Assembly: GCA_041392065.1 (NCBI GenBank)
Contig: JAWKMU010000003.1
Location: 434,001 to 498,000, forward strand
DNA from: CAJQLB01 sp041392065
GTDB taxonomy: Bacteria; Bacteroidota; Bacteroidia; Flavobacteriales; Flavobacteriaceae
Direction of reading: 5' to 3'
Length of the DNA: 64,000 bases
The notes under the pieces are model-generated. The model searched no databases and was not told the DNA's origin. It saw nothing but the letters and a program-made list of their open reading frames with translations. Positions 34,939 to 43,356 of the stretch are shown here, one piece after another (position 1 is the first letter of the stretch; each line of letters begins with the position of its first letter). The translations under genes were made by a program, and so were the position numbers.

Positions 34939-35229
34939 TTATTTTACTTCAACATTAGCTTTTACACCTTCTACAAATACTTTTGCAGGCTTAAATACTG
35001 GAATGTTGTGAGCTGGAATTTTAATAGTTGTATTTTTTGAAATATTTCTACCTGTTTTCTCTGCTCTGGTTTTGATAATAAAACTACCAAAACCTCTTAA
35101 ATAAACGTTGTCACCACTTTCTAAAGAGGTTTTTACTTCTGTCATAAACGATTCTACAGTTGCCTGCACATCTCCTTTTTCAATTCCTAATTTCTCAGAA
35201 ATTTTAGCTACAATATCAGCTTTAGTCAT
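34939..35229 (-). CDS. HU-family DNA-binding protein
   Basis: Nucleoid-associated protein of 96 residues that bends DNA as a dimer. It starts MTKADIVAKISEKLGIEKGD and has the beta-arm core with RGFGSFIIKTRAEKTGRN, then IPAHNIPVFKPAKVFVEGVK, all typical of HU/IHF proteins. Monocistronic or with the 29-residue gene 40 nt downstream. A strong promoter of the TAnnTTTG type lies 42 nt upstream. Confidence 0.95.
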   Translation of the reverse strand: MTKADIVAKISEKLGIEKGDVQATVESFMTEVKTSLESGDNVYLRGFGSFIIKTRAEKTGRNISKNTTIKIPAHNIPVFKPAKVFVEGVKANVEVK

Positions 35230-35271
35230 TATTAATTATTTTTTAGGGTTATCTATTAATTATAAGGGATG

Positions 35272-35303
35272 CAAATATAGGTATTTTAATTTCAATATTT
35301 CAA
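35272..35303 (-). promoter_or_regulatory. Promoter of the HU gene
   Basis: On the minus strand TATATTTG (35272-35279) is preceded by TTG (35301-35303) at a spacing of 21 nt, close to the Bacteroidota consensus. Confidence 0.65.
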
Positions 35304-35337
35304 CCCTAAATCATTAAAATTTAACTTAATAAACGTT

Positions 35338-35345
35338 TATTTTTG
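35338..35345 (+). promoter_or_regulatory. -7 element before mutY
   Basis: TATTTTTG matches TAnnTTTG, 19 nt before the mutY ATG at 35365. A -33 box is unclear. Confidence 0.4.
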
Positions 35346-35364
35346 CTTTTTCAGATAGAGTTTA

Positions 35365-36408
35365 ATGAATTTTACACAAACTTTAACATCTTGGTATTCA
35401 ATTAATAAGAGGGATTTTCCGTGGAGAAGCACAAAAGATCCATATAAAATTTGGTTATCGGAAATAATCATGCAACAAACGCAAATTACTCAAGGATTGC
35501 CTTATTATGAAGCTTTTGTTAAGCAATTTCCTACTGTTTTTGAACTTGCTAAAGCTGATGAAGAGACCGTTTTAAAGCTTTGGCAAGGACTTGGTTATTA
35601 CTCACGAGCAAGAAATCTGCACGCAACTTCAAAATATGTCGCTAATGATTTAAAAGGGCAATTTCCAGAGTCATATAAAGAATTAATTAATCTAAAAGGA
35701 GTTGGCGACTATACAGCAAGTGCCATTGCATCTATATGTCACAATGCTCCAAACGCTGTTGTAGATGGTAATGTGTATAGAGTACTTTCTCGATATTTTG
35801 GAGTAGATATTCCTATTAATTCTTCAAAAGGGATAAAACATTTTAAAGAACTTGCTCAATCATTATTACCAAAAAAAGATGTTGGTAATTATAACCAAGC
35901 CATTATGGATTTTGGTTCACAACAGTGTAAGCCAAAATCTCCAAATTGCTCAGTTTGTCCATTAAACAATGGTTGCGCTGCTTTAAAAAACGGACAAATA
36001 GAAGAGCTTCCAATAAAAATTAAAAAAATAAAAATCACAAAAAAACACTTTAATTTTATTGTGTTTGTATCTGATGATGGCAAAACCATATTAGAAAAAA
36101 GAACTGAAAAGGGCATTTGGAAAAACCTTTATCAATTTCCTTTGGTTGAAACTTCAAAACGTTTAACGATTAAAAATTTTCAGTTTAATAAAAGCGTTAA
36201 ACAACTATTAAAAGGTAAAGAGTTTTCTCTTTCTCTTTATAATGACAAAGAGATCGTTCACAAACTTTCGCATCAGCATTTGTATACAAGTTTTTGGGTT
36301 GTTCAAGTAAAAGAACTTAAAAAGAATTTTGTATATATTTCTGATGTTCACGAATATCCTGTTCCAATCTTAATAAACAAGTTTATTGATGCTTTTTGGT
36401 TATATTAA
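35365..36408 (+). CDS. mutY: A/G-specific adenine DNA glycosylase
   Basis: Base-excision repair enzyme that removes A opposite 8-oxoguanine. The 347 residues carry the catalytic Glu region LSEIIMQQTQI, the helix-hairpin-helix GVGDYTASAIAS, the Asp in VVDGNVYRVLSRYF, and an iron-sulfur cluster C-X6-C-X2-C-X5-C (CKPKSPNCSVCPLNNGC, near residues 191-207). The C-terminal NUDIX-like domain that recognises 8-oxoG follows. It is followed by ssb (71-nt gap), as in other flavobacteria. Confidence 0.95.
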   Translation: MNFTQTLTSWYSINKRDFPWRSTKDPYKIWLSEIIMQQTQITQGLPYYEAFVKQFPTVFELAKADEETVLKLWQGLGYYSRARNLHATSKYVANDLKGQFPESYKELINLKGVGDYTASAIASICHNAPNAVVDGNVYRVLSRYFGVDIPINSSKGIKHFKELAQSLLPKKDVGNYNQAIMDFGSQQCKPKSPNCSVCPLNNGCAALKNGQIEELPIKIKKIKITKKHFNFIVFVSDDGKTILEKRTEKGIWKNLYQFPLVETSKRLTIKNFQFNKSVKQLLKGKEFSLSLYNDKEIVHKLSHQHLYTSFWVVQVKELKKNFVYISDVHEYPVPILINKFIDAFWLY

Positions 36409-36444
36409 TTTTATTACTTTTAAGAGGGATATAATAAAAACCAT

Positions 36445-36452
36445 TAATTTTG
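36445..36452 (+). promoter_or_regulatory. -7 element before ssb
   Basis: TAATTTTG matches TAnnTTTG 29 nt before the ssb ATG (36480). No good -33 box was found. Confidence 0.4.
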
Positions 36453-36479
36453 TGGTTTAATTAAAAATTTAAGGAAATT

Positions 36480-36923
36480 ATGGCTGGAACGTTAAACAAG
36501 GTAATGCTTATTGGGCATTTAGGAGATGAAGTAAAAATGCATTATTTCGATGGAGGCAATTGTATTGGTCGTTTTCCTTTGGCAACAAACGAAACATACA
36601 CCAATAAACAAACCAATGAGCGTATTACAAGCACAGAATGGCACAATATTGTTGTGAGGAATAAAGCTGCCGAAATTTGCGAAAAATATTTAAGCAAAGG
36701 CGATATGGTTTATATTGAAGGACGTTTAAAAACCAGAAAATGGCAAGACGATAAAGGGCAAGAGCGTTATTCAACCGAAATTCATTGTACAGATTTTACC
36801 TTTTTAAGCAACAAAAATGAAGGAGCTTCTCCTTCAACTCAAACCAATCAGAAACCAAACAAACAAATGGAAAATTCTGTAAACGAACCGATTGGTGACG
36901 ATGAAGATGATTTACCATTTTAA
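36480..36923 (+). CDS. ssb: Single-stranded DNA-binding protein
   Basis: Replication and repair SSB of 147 residues. The OB fold runs from residue 1 to ~110 (LNKVMLIGHLGDEVKMHYFD, TEWHNIVVRNKAAEICEKYL, GDMVYIEGRLKTRKWQDDKG), then a linker of Q/N-rich residues and the acidic tip GDDEDDLPF that binds partner proteins. It belongs to the mutY-ssb-gldE-gldD group; gldE starts 22 nt later. Compare the DUF3127 protein at 54225-54602, which ends with the same tip. Confidence 0.96.
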   Translation: MAGTLNKVMLIGHLGDEVKMHYFDGGNCIGRFPLATNETYTNKQTNERITSTEWHNIVVRNKAAEICEKYLSKGDMVYIEGRLKTRKWQDDKGQERYSTEIHCTDFTFLSNKNEGASPSTQTNQKPNKQMENSVNEPIGDDEDDLPF

Positions 36924-36944
36924 GTTTAATTAAAAAAACACTTT

Positions 36945-38255
36945 TTGGATCCCGAACCCTATACTCTAATAATAAATACGTTGGCAATGGACGTTTCAAT
37001 AGTCTTTGGCGTTTTATTGCTAATAATATTGTTGCTTTGTTCTGCTTTAGTGTCTGGAGCAGAAGTTGCTTTGTTTTCTTTAACACAGACAGATATTGAA
37101 AAAGCATCAGAAGAACACTCTAAACCAATAGAAATTATTACTAAGCTTTTGGACAGACCCAAAAAATTGCTGGCTACAATATTGGTTGCCAATAATTTTA
37201 TAAACATAGCCATTGTAATCTTGTTTGCTTTTTTGGGCGATCATTTCTTTAAAAGCATCAGCTCTACAATAATGAGATTTATTGTTGAGGTTGTTATTGT
37301 TACTTTCTTAATTTTACTTTTTGGCGAGATATTACCCAAAATTTATGCAAGTCGCAATAGACTCAAGTTTGCCAAATTTATGGCTTATCCATTAAGGGTT
37401 TTAGACTTTATAATTTCTCCAGTAAGTTTGCCAATGCGTAGTATTACCATTGCAATGCAAAATAAGTTGGGTAAGCAAAAGTCAAGTTTAAGTGTCGATC
37501 AATTATCGCAAGCTTTAGAGTTGGCAAGTGAAGAAGATACTACTAAAGAAGAGCAAAAAATATTGCAAGGTATTGTGTCCTTTGGTAATACTGATACTAA
37601 GCAGGTGATGCAACCTCGAATAGATATTTTTGCTTTGGAAGAGTCTCAAAAGTTTTCAGAGATTTTTGCTGAAATTGTTAAGCATGGTTTTTCAAGGATA
37701 CCTGTTTATAAAGAAAATGTCGACAATATTATTGGTGTGCTTTACGTAAAAGACTTGTTGCCTCATTTAGATAGAAAACAATTTGATTGGAGAACCTTGT
37801 TGAGAGAGCCTTTTTTTGTGCCAGAAAACAAAAAATTGGATGATTTAATGGTTGAATTTCAAGAGAAAAAAGTACATCTCGCTATTGTTGTAGACGAATA
37901 TGGAGGCACTTCAGGTATTGTATCATTAGAAGACATTATAGAAGAAATTGTTGGTGACATAAGTGATGAGTTTGATGATGAAGATTTAACGTTTTCAAAG
38001 CTGGACGATAAAAACTATGTGTTTGAAGGAAAAACAACACTAAAGGATTTTTATCGTATAATCAAACTTGAAAACGATGCTGTATTTGAATCCAATAAAG
38101 GAGAAGCCGAAACCATTGCAGGATTTGTTTTGGAAATTTCAGGGAGCTTCCCAAAAGCAGGAGCAAAAATAAAATTTGAAAATTACGTTTTTGTTATAGA
38201 AGCTTTAGACAAAAAGCGTATACAACAAATAAAAGTCACCTTGCCAAATCAATGA
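36945..38255 (+). CDS. gldE: Gliding-motility-associated protein GldE (CorC/HlyC-like with CBS pair)
   Basis: Membrane protein of 436 residues. A DUF21 membrane region with three to four helices (~20-145; SALVSGAEVALFSLTQTDIE), a CBS pair (~205-335; VMQPRIDIFALEE, FSRIPVYKENVDNIIGVLYV, VHLAIVVDEYGGTSGIVSLE) and a CorC_HlyC C-terminal domain are visible. The start appears to be TTG at 36945, which keeps the DPEPY N-terminus often seen in GldE; there is no ATG at this position. It overlaps gldD by 4 bp. GldE is linked to gliding motility and T9SS function in Flavobacterium, and its order ssb-gldE-gldD is conserved. Confidence 0.9.
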   Translation: MDPEPYTLIINTLAMDVSIVFGVLLLIILLLCSALVSGAEVALFSLTQTDIEKASEEHSKPIEIITKLLDRPKKLLATILVANNFINIAIVILFAFLGDHFFKSISSTIMRFIVEVVIVTFLILLFGEILPKIYASRNRLKFAKFMAYPLRVLDFIISPVSLPMRSITIAMQNKLGKQKSSLSVDQLSQALELASEEDTTKEEQKILQGIVSFGNTDTKQVMQPRIDIFALEESQKFSEIFAEIVKHGFSRIPVYKENVDNIIGVLYVKDLLPHLDRKQFDWRTLLREPFFVPENKKLDDLMVEFQEKKVHLAIVVDEYGGTSGIVSLEDIIEEIVGDISDEFDDEDLTFSKLDDKNYVFEGKTTLKDFYRIIKLENDAVFESNKGEAETIAGFVLEISGSFPKAGAKIKFENYVFVIEALDKKRIQQIKVTLPNQ

Positions 38256-38827
38256 AATACTTAACATTTTTACTACTCATAATAATATGTGTTTCATGTG
38301 GAAGTGAACCTACACCTAAACCTAGAGCTTTTTTAAGACTAGACTATCCGCAACCTAATTATATTAAAGAAGTTTCTGATTTACCATTCTCTTTCGAAAA
38401 GAATGAACTTGCCGATGAAGTCACTGATGTTAAAGTAGCAAGAGACAAAAAGTCAATAAGTATTAATATTACATATCCTTCATTAAAAGGCACCATTTAT
38501 TTAACCTATAAGAATGTTAATGCAGAGAATCTAGAGCCTTATCTTATAGATGCACAAAGCATAACACAAAAACACACTCAAAAAGCAGATGCCATCACAG
38601 AACAACCTTACATTGATGCTTTAAATAAGGTTTACGGTATGTTTTATGAAGTAGGAGGAAATGCAGCTTCCCAATCGCAATTTTATGTAACAGATAGCAT
38701 CAATCATTTTGTAACAGGCTCTTTATACTTTTATGCCAAACCAAACTACGATTCCATTTTACCTGCTGCTCATTATTTAAAGCGAGATATTCAGCATCTT
38801 ATGGAAACCATAAAATGGAATAAGTAA
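38252..38827 (+). CDS. gldD: Gliding-motility lipoprotein GldD
   Basis: Outer or inner envelope lipoprotein of 191 residues with lipobox IICVSCGSEP. The motif FLRLDYPQPNYIKEVSDLPF is the signature segment of GldD, and the rest is a compact domain (FYVTDSINHFVTGSLYFYAK). GldD is essential for gliding and is tied to the type IX apparatus in Flavobacterium johnsoniae. It starts in the ATGA overlap with gldE, so the two are co-translated. The window also has a T9SS-sorted protein (17048-20008) as possible cargo. Confidence 0.92.
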   Translation: MKYLTFLLLIIICVSCGSEPTPKPRAFLRLDYPQPNYIKEVSDLPFSFEKNELADEVTDVKVARDKKSISINITYPSLKGTIYLTYKNVNAENLEPYLIDAQSITQKHTQKADAITEQPYIDALNKVYGMFYEVGGNAASQSQFYVTDSINHFVTGSLYFYAKPNYDSILPAAHYLKRDIQHLMETIKWNK

Positions 38828-38884
38828 GATTATATCTAACTAATTCCGCTAAAATTATCACTTTTGTAGCTTACAATTTTTAGT

Positions 38885-39760
38885 ATGCATTTTAGAAACA
38901 AAAAGTGGTTTATTTTAATAGTACTTTCCCTTATTTGGGGAAGTTCCTTTATACTTATAAAAAAAGGATTAATTGGCTTAACTCCAATGCAGTTAGGAGC
39001 TTTACGAATAGTATTTTCATCCATATTTATTTTCGTTTTTGGATTTCATACCTTAAAATCTATTCCAAAAAACAAATGGAAATGGCTAATAATTTCAGGA
39101 TTTGTTGGCACTTTTTTCCCTGCATTTCTATTTGCTTTTGCCGAAACTGAAATAGATAGCTCAATAGCGTCAATATTAAATTCTCTAGTCCCATTAAATA
39201 CTGTCCTTTTAGGCTTTGCTATTTTTAAAATAACATCTACCAAGCGACAAATAATTGGAGTTATTGTTGGATTTTTAGGTACAGCCTTATTAATAGGAAG
39301 CGGAGCACAACTAAATCCTAATCAAAATTATTTGTATGCTGGATTAGTTTTAATTTCTGGTGTGATGTATGGTTTAAATGTAAATATTATTAAACGATAC
39401 CTTCAAGATGTTAAAGCTATTGGGATAGCTTTTGGTAATTTCGCAGCGATTATAATTCCTGCACTTTTTGTTTTAGTTTTTACAGATTTTTTTGTTTTGG
39501 AAACATTTCAAAATCCAATTGTGTTAACTTCAATAGGCTATATTGTTATTCTTTCGGCATTTGGGACAGCTTTAGCCAAAGTATTATTCAATAAATTAGT
39601 ACAAATGGCAACACCAGTTTTTGCATCTTCTGTAACTTATTTAATGCCTGTAGTTGCTGTTGGTTGGGGACTTTTAGATGGAGAAGGGTTTAGCGTTTGG
39701 CAAATTTTAGCAACTTTACTTATACTTCTTGGGGTTTATTTAGCTAACAGAAAAAATTAA
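38885..39760 (+). CDS. EamA-family (drug/metabolite) transporter
   Basis: Ten-helix DMT permease of 291 residues with two EamA repeats. The first starts WGSSFILIKKGLIGLTPMQL, the second at about residue 150 (LISGVMYGLNVNIIKRYLQD). Such proteins export amino acids or nucleotides or catalyse other metabolite transport; the substrate cannot be read. The start is the ATG at 38885, and the gene stands alone between gldD and the ribosomal operon. Confidence 0.87.
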   Translation: MHFRNKKWFILIVLSLIWGSSFILIKKGLIGLTPMQLGALRIVFSSIFIFVFGFHTLKSIPKNKWKWLIISGFVGTFFPAFLFAFAETEIDSSIASILNSLVPLNTVLLGFAIFKITSTKRQIIGVIVGFLGTALLIGSGAQLNPNQNYLYAGLVLISGVMYGLNVNIIKRYLQDVKAIGIAFGNFAAIIIPALFVLVFTDFFVLETFQNPIVLTSIGYIVILSAFGTALAKVLFNKLVQMATPVFASSVTYLMPVVAVGWGLLDGEGFSVWQILATLLILLGVYLANRKN

Positions 39761-39797
39761 TCTCAAATTGTTTGAGTAAATCAAATTGATAAAATCG

Positions 39798-39828
39798 TTT
39801 GCAGATTAATTAATTAGCAGTATATTTG
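39798..39828 (+). promoter_or_regulatory. Promoter of rplU-rpmA
   Basis: TTTG (39798-39801) and TATATTTG (39821-39828) with a 19-nt spacer. Start of transcription near 39834 gives a leader of about 37 nt. Confidence 0.75.
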
Positions 39829-39870
39829 CACTCATTTTTTGAATAAATTAATTAATATAAACGTTACGCT

Positions 39871-40374
39871 ATGTACGCAATTGTAGAGATAGCAGGGCAA
39901 CAATTTAAAGTTGAAAAAGACCAGAAAGTCTTTGTACATCGTTTACAAACAGAAGAAGGAAAGAAAGTTTCTTTTGATAATGTTCTTTTGTTAAGTGATG
40001 GTGGCAAAGTTACTGTAGGCGCCCCAGCTATAGACGGAGCACAAGTAAGTGCAAAAGTCTTAAGTCACTTAAAAGGTGATAAAGTAATCGTTTTCAAGAA
40101 GAAAAGACGTAAAGGTTTCCGTAAGAAAAACGGACACAGACAATCTTTAACAGAAATCTTAATTGAAAACATAGTAGCTTCAGGAGCTAAACCAGCTGCA
40201 AAAGCTGAAAAAACTGCTCCAGCTAAAGAAGAGAAAAAAGCAGAACCTAAAGCTGAAGCATCTCAAGATTTAAACAAATTAACTGTTGCTGAATTAAGAG
40301 AAATGGCTAAAACAAAAGATATTTCAGGATATTCTTCTATGAAGAAAGCTGAGTTAATTGCTGCTTTAAGTTAA
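39871..40374 (+). CDS. rplU: 50S ribosomal protein L21 with a C-terminal Rho_N/SAP-like extension
   Basis: Residues 1-~103 are the normal L21 fold (MYAIVEIAGQQFKVEKDQKV, KKRRKGFRKKNGHRQSLTEI). A charged Ala/Lys/Glu-rich linker (~104-130) then leads to LNKLTVAELREMAKTKDISG plus YSSMKKAELIAALS, a helix-extended-loop-helix domain of the Rho N-terminal/SAP type. At 167 residues it is about 60 longer than E. coli L21. The tail is seen in some Bacteroidota L21 proteins; its function is not known, but DNA or RNA binding is plausible. First gene of rplU-rpmA (27 nt apart). Confidence 0.93.
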   Translation: MYAIVEIAGQQFKVEKDQKVFVHRLQTEEGKKVSFDNVLLLSDGGKVTVGAPAIDGAQVSAKVLSHLKGDKVIVFKKKRRKGFRKKNGHRQSLTEILIENIVASGAKPAAKAEKTAPAKEEKKAEPKAEASQDLNKLTVAELREMAKTKDISGYSSMKKAELIAALS

Positions 40375-40400
40375 TTTTAATCAAATAAAATCGAAATAAA

Positions 40401-40661
40401 ATGGCACACAAAAAAGGAGTCGGAAGTTCGAAAAACGGTAGAGAATCAGAATCGAAACGATTAGGAGTTAAGATTTTTGGTGGTCAAGCTGCTGTTGCAG
40501 GAAACATCATTGTAAGACAAAGAGGTACTGCGCATAATCCAGGTGAAAATGTTTACGCTGGTAAAGATCATACATTACATGCTAAAGTAGATGGTATTGT
40601 AAAATTTGAGAAAAAGAAAAATAACAAATCTTATGTTTCTGTAGTGCCTTTTGAGGCTTAA
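40401..40661 (+). CDS. rpmA: 50S ribosomal protein L27
   Basis: Peptidyl-transferase-centre protein L27 with 86 residues. MAHKKGVGSSKNGRESESKR is the classic L27 N-terminus; it lacks the extra cleavable peptide found in Firmicutes. RQRGTAHNPGENVYAGKDHT is the conserved core. Second gene of the operon, closed by a strong terminator. Confidence 0.97.
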   Translation: MAHKKGVGSSKNGRESESKRLGVKIFGGQAAVAGNIIVRQRGTAHNPGENVYAGKDHTLHAKVDGIVKFEKKKNNKSYVSVVPFEA

Positions 40662-40686
40662 GAAGTATTAAGATTTAACATACTTA

Positions 40687-40716
40687 AAAACCCTTTCTAC
40701 GAACAGAAAGGGTTTT
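40687..40716. terminator. Bidirectional terminator after rpmA and DUF1569
   Basis: AAAACCCTTTCT (40687-40698) pairs with AGAAAGGGTTTT (40705-40716), loop ACGAAC. It lies just before the stop codon (40718-40720) of the convergent minus-strand gene. Confidence 0.85.
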
Positions 40717-40717
40717 C

Positions 40718-41188
40718 TTATTTTAAGATATCTCTAATAATTTTTAAATGATGATTGGTGTGTAATTGTAAAAATCGAATAGTTCTATTTTTGTTTAGCA
40801 CTCCAAAAATAAAGTGCTTAAAATGTACATGTCGATGTGCAGTTTTTAACATTTCGATATTTTGACAGGCTAGTTGAATTTGAGTATTCAAATCTTGAAG
40901 GGTAATTATTTCTGGAGGTCTAACAAATTTAGGAGCTTTTACTTTACCTCTGGGAAAATATCCAATGGTAAATAACAACAATCGCCATTTATTAAAATTA
41001 CTTTTATAGTTTTCTGGATTTGACTTTAATAAGGTTTCACAAACCAAATTAATCACTTTTAGCGAGTGATCTATTTGCCAAGCAGCATCTGATGTTGTAA
41101 CAGCCGCATTTCTTTTATCTTTTACAGGAAGATAACTTTCCAGCTTTTTGACAAAAGGAATTAAGCTTTCTGGTTTTTTATTAAACAT
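40718..41188 (-). CDS. DUF1569 (DinB-like) protein
   Basis: A 156-residue helical-bundle protein of the DUF1569 family, which belongs to the DinB/metal-binding four-helix group. The His-rich segments AWQIDHSLKVINLV, TAHRHVHFKHFIFG and RFLQLHTNHHLKII could hold a metal site. The Arg/Asn pattern in NKNRTIRFLQLHTNHHLKII is the family signature. Its reaction is unknown. Stands between the rpmA terminator and ahcY on the minus strand. Confidence 0.8.
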   Translation of the reverse strand: MFNKKPESLIPFVKKLESYLPVKDKRNAAVTTSDAAWQIDHSLKVINLVCETLLKSNPENYKSNFNKWRLLLFTIGYFPRGKVKAPKFVRPPEIITLQDLNTQIQLACQNIEMLKTAHRHVHFKHFIFGVLNKNRTIRFLQLHTNHHLKIIRDILK

Positions 41189-41212
41189 GCTCTAAGCTAA
41201 AAAAATAAAAAT

Positions 41213-41241
41213 AAAAAACCCTCACATCTTTGCAAGGGTTT
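41213..41241 (-). terminator. Terminator of ahcY
   Basis: AAACCCT (41216-41222) pairs with AGGGTTT (41235-41241). On the minus strand the stem is followed by a T-rich run (TTTATTTTTA). Confidence 0.65.
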
Positions 41242-41277
41242 CTAAAATCTATAAGTCTAAGATTCTAAAAATCTATA

Positions 41278-42594
41278 CTAGTACCTGTAATACTCTGGCT
41301 TATAAGGTCCTTCAACTTTAACACCAATATATTTAGCCTGATCTGGTTTAAGTTCTGTTAACTCCACACCTATTTTTTCTAAATGCAGCTTAGCTACTTT
41401 CTCATCAAGGTGTTTTGGTAACATATATACTTTATTCTCGTAAGCATCTTTGTTATTCCAAAGTTCAATTTGAGCTAATGTTTGGTTAGTGAATGAGTTA
41501 CTCATTACAAAACTTGGGTGACCAGTTGCACAACCTAAGTTTACTAAACGACCTTGAGCTAAAATAATCACGTCTTTTCCGTTTACGTTGTATTTGTCAA
41601 CCTGAGGCTTAATAACATCTTTAGTGTGACCATGGTTTTTGTTTAACCAAGCCATATCAATTTCATTATCAAAATGTCCAATATTACATACGATGGTTTT
41701 GTCTTTCATAGCGTCAAAGTGTTCACCACGAACAATATCTTTGTTTCCAGTAGTCGTAATCACAACATCAGCGTTTGCAATAACAGTTTCTAGTTTTTTA
41801 ACTTCAAAACCATCCATTGCAGCTTGTAAAGCACAAATAGGATCAATTTCGGTAACAGTTACAATACTTCCAGCACCTTTAAATGAAGCTGCAGTACCTT
41901 TTCCAACATCTCCATAACCACAAACTACCACACGTTTTCCTGCAAGCATTACATCTGTGGCACGACGAATAGCATCAACAGCACTTTCGCGACAACCGTA
42001 TTTGTTATCAAATTTTGATTTGGTTACACTGTCATTTACGTTGATTGCTGGCATTGGTAACGTTCCATTTTCCATACGCTCATAAAGTCTATGAACTCCA
42101 GTAGTAGTTTCTTCACTTAAGCCATTAATTCCAGAAACCAATTCAGGATATTTGTCTAATACCATATTGGTTAAGTCTCCACCATCATCAAGAATCATGT
42201 TAAGAGGTTTTCTGTCTTCACCAAAAAACAAGGTTTGTTCAATACACCAATCAAATTCTTCTTCTGTCATATCTTTCCAGGCATACACAGAAGTTCCAGC
42301 AGCAGCAATGGCAGCAGCAGCTTGATCTTGTGTAGAGAAAATATTGCAAGAACTCCAAGTCACTTCAGCACCTAAAGCTTGTAATGTTTCAATTAAAACT
42401 GCAGTTTGAATGGTCATGTGTAAACATCCAGCAATTCGAGCGCCTTTTAAAGGTTGAGAATTTTTGTACTCTTCACGAAGACTCATTAATCCTGGCATTT
42501 CAGCTTCAGCTAATTCAATTTCTTTTCTTCCCCAAGCCGCAAGCGACATATCTTTAACTTTGTGAGCTACGTAAGGAATTGTTTTTGTGTTCAT
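41278..42594 (-). CDS. ahcY: Adenosylhomocysteinase
   Basis: NAD-dependent enzyme that splits S-adenosylhomocysteine into adenosine and homocysteine, so it removes the product of methyl transfer. The 438-residue form (ATG at 42594, MNTKTIPYVAHKVKDMSLAA) is chosen over the longer TTG frame at 42630. It shows RIAGCLHMTIQTAVLIETLQ, NVNDSVTKSKFDNKYGCRES, GYGDVGKGTAASFKGAGSIV (NAD fold), GRLVNLGCATGHPSFVMSNS and the C-terminus KPDQAKYIGVKVEGPYKPEY plus YRY. A leader of about 100 nt follows a minus-strand TATCTTTG box (42699-42706). Confidence 0.95.
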   Translation of the reverse strand: MNTKTIPYVAHKVKDMSLAAWGRKEIELAEAEMPGLMSLREEYKNSQPLKGARIAGCLHMTIQTAVLIETLQALGAEVTWSSCNIFSTQDQAAAAIAAAGTSVYAWKDMTEEEFDWCIEQTLFFGEDRKPLNMILDDGGDLTNMVLDKYPELVSGINGLSEETTTGVHRLYERMENGTLPMPAINVNDSVTKSKFDNKYGCRESAVDAIRRATDVMLAGKRVVVCGYGDVGKGTAASFKGAGSIVTVTEIDPICALQAAMDGFEVKKLETVIANADVVITTTGNKDIVRGEHFDAMKDKTIVCNIGHFDNEIDMAWLNKNHGHTKDVIKPQVDKYNVNGKDVIILAQGRLVNLGCATGHPSFVMSNSFTNQTLAQIELWNNKDAYENKVYMLPKHLDEKVAKLHLEKIGVELTELKPDQAKYIGVKVEGPYKPEYYRY

Positions 42595-42698
42595 ATAAGT
42601 AAATTTTTCAATGTGTTTTAAAGGCTTCAACTTTGGGTTTGGAACTTAAAAATAGTTAAATTCGCTTAGCCAAAATGATTAATCAACCTTAAGCGCTG

Positions 42699-42706
42699 CA
42701 AAGATA
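42699..42706 (-). promoter_or_regulatory. -7 element for ahcY
   Basis: TATCTTTG on the minus strand, 105 nt upstream of the chosen ahcY start. The -33 box is unclear. Confidence 0.4.
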
Positions 42707-42729
42707 ACTATTAACTTTCAGATTATTAA

Positions 42730-43356
42730 ATGCCACTTTATAAAACCTTTACTCCAAATTCACAAACTACTGTTAAAATCTGGAAAATTACAGAGTCTTT
42801 TGACAATTTAATGCAAGGGTTGGTTTTAAAACCAGAGAGTGCTGAGCGTGTTTTAAGTATGAAAAGCGAATGGCATCAACGTGGATTTTTATGTGCAAGA
42901 CATATTCTAAAAGACTTAGGTTATTCTGATTTAGATTTATATTATGATGAAAACGGAAAACCTCACTTAAAAGATGGTAAATGCATTTCAATTACCCATT
43001 CATTTTTATTTGTTGGTGTTATTGTGAGTGATGCTGAAGTTGGAATTGATATTGAAATGCAACGCGATAAAATAGCTCGAATTGCACCAAAGTTTATAGA
43101 TTATGAATTTAATTATTTAGATAAAGAATCAGAACAGTACATCAATAAATTAACAATTATTTGGTGTGTTAAAGAGTCATTATATAAACTATTTGCAACT
43201 CCAGGAATGGTTTTTAAAGATCATTTTTTAGTGATTCCGTTTATGATTAAAGATGATGAAACTGTGGCTTGGATAGATTTTAAAGACAAAAAGTATCGCT
43301 ATAACACTACGTTTTTAGAGTTTGAAGGATTTACTTGCGCTTATGTTATTGCTTAA
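42730..43356 (+). CDS. 4'-phosphopantetheinyl transferase superfamily protein
   Basis: Transfers 4'-phosphopantetheine from CoA to a carrier protein. The 208 residues contain the Sfp/AcpT-like motif VGIDIEMQRDKI and WCVKESLYKLF (Mg-binding Asp and Glu, then Lys). No PKS or NRPS is in the window, so the target may be the acyl carrier protein of fatty-acid or other biosynthesis. It abuts the GGGP synthase gene (stop directly followed by ATG) and begins the six-gene operon 42730-47269. Confidence 0.85.
   Translation: MPLYKTFTPNSQTTVKIWKITESFDNLMQGLVLKPESAERVLSMKSEWHQRGFLCARHILKDLGYSDLDLYYDENGKPHLKDGKCISITHSFLFVGVIVSDAEVGIDIEMQRDKIARIAPKFIDYEFNYLDKESEQYINKLTIIWCVKESLYKLFATPGMVFKDHFLVIPFMIKDDETVAWIDFKDKKYRYNTTFLEFEGFTCAYVIA

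Noticed and set aside
42595..42706. A possible SAH or SAM riboswitch in the ~100-nt ahcY leader
   Set aside because: I cannot find the conserved cores of either riboswitch; the GCAGCGC stretch alone is not enough.
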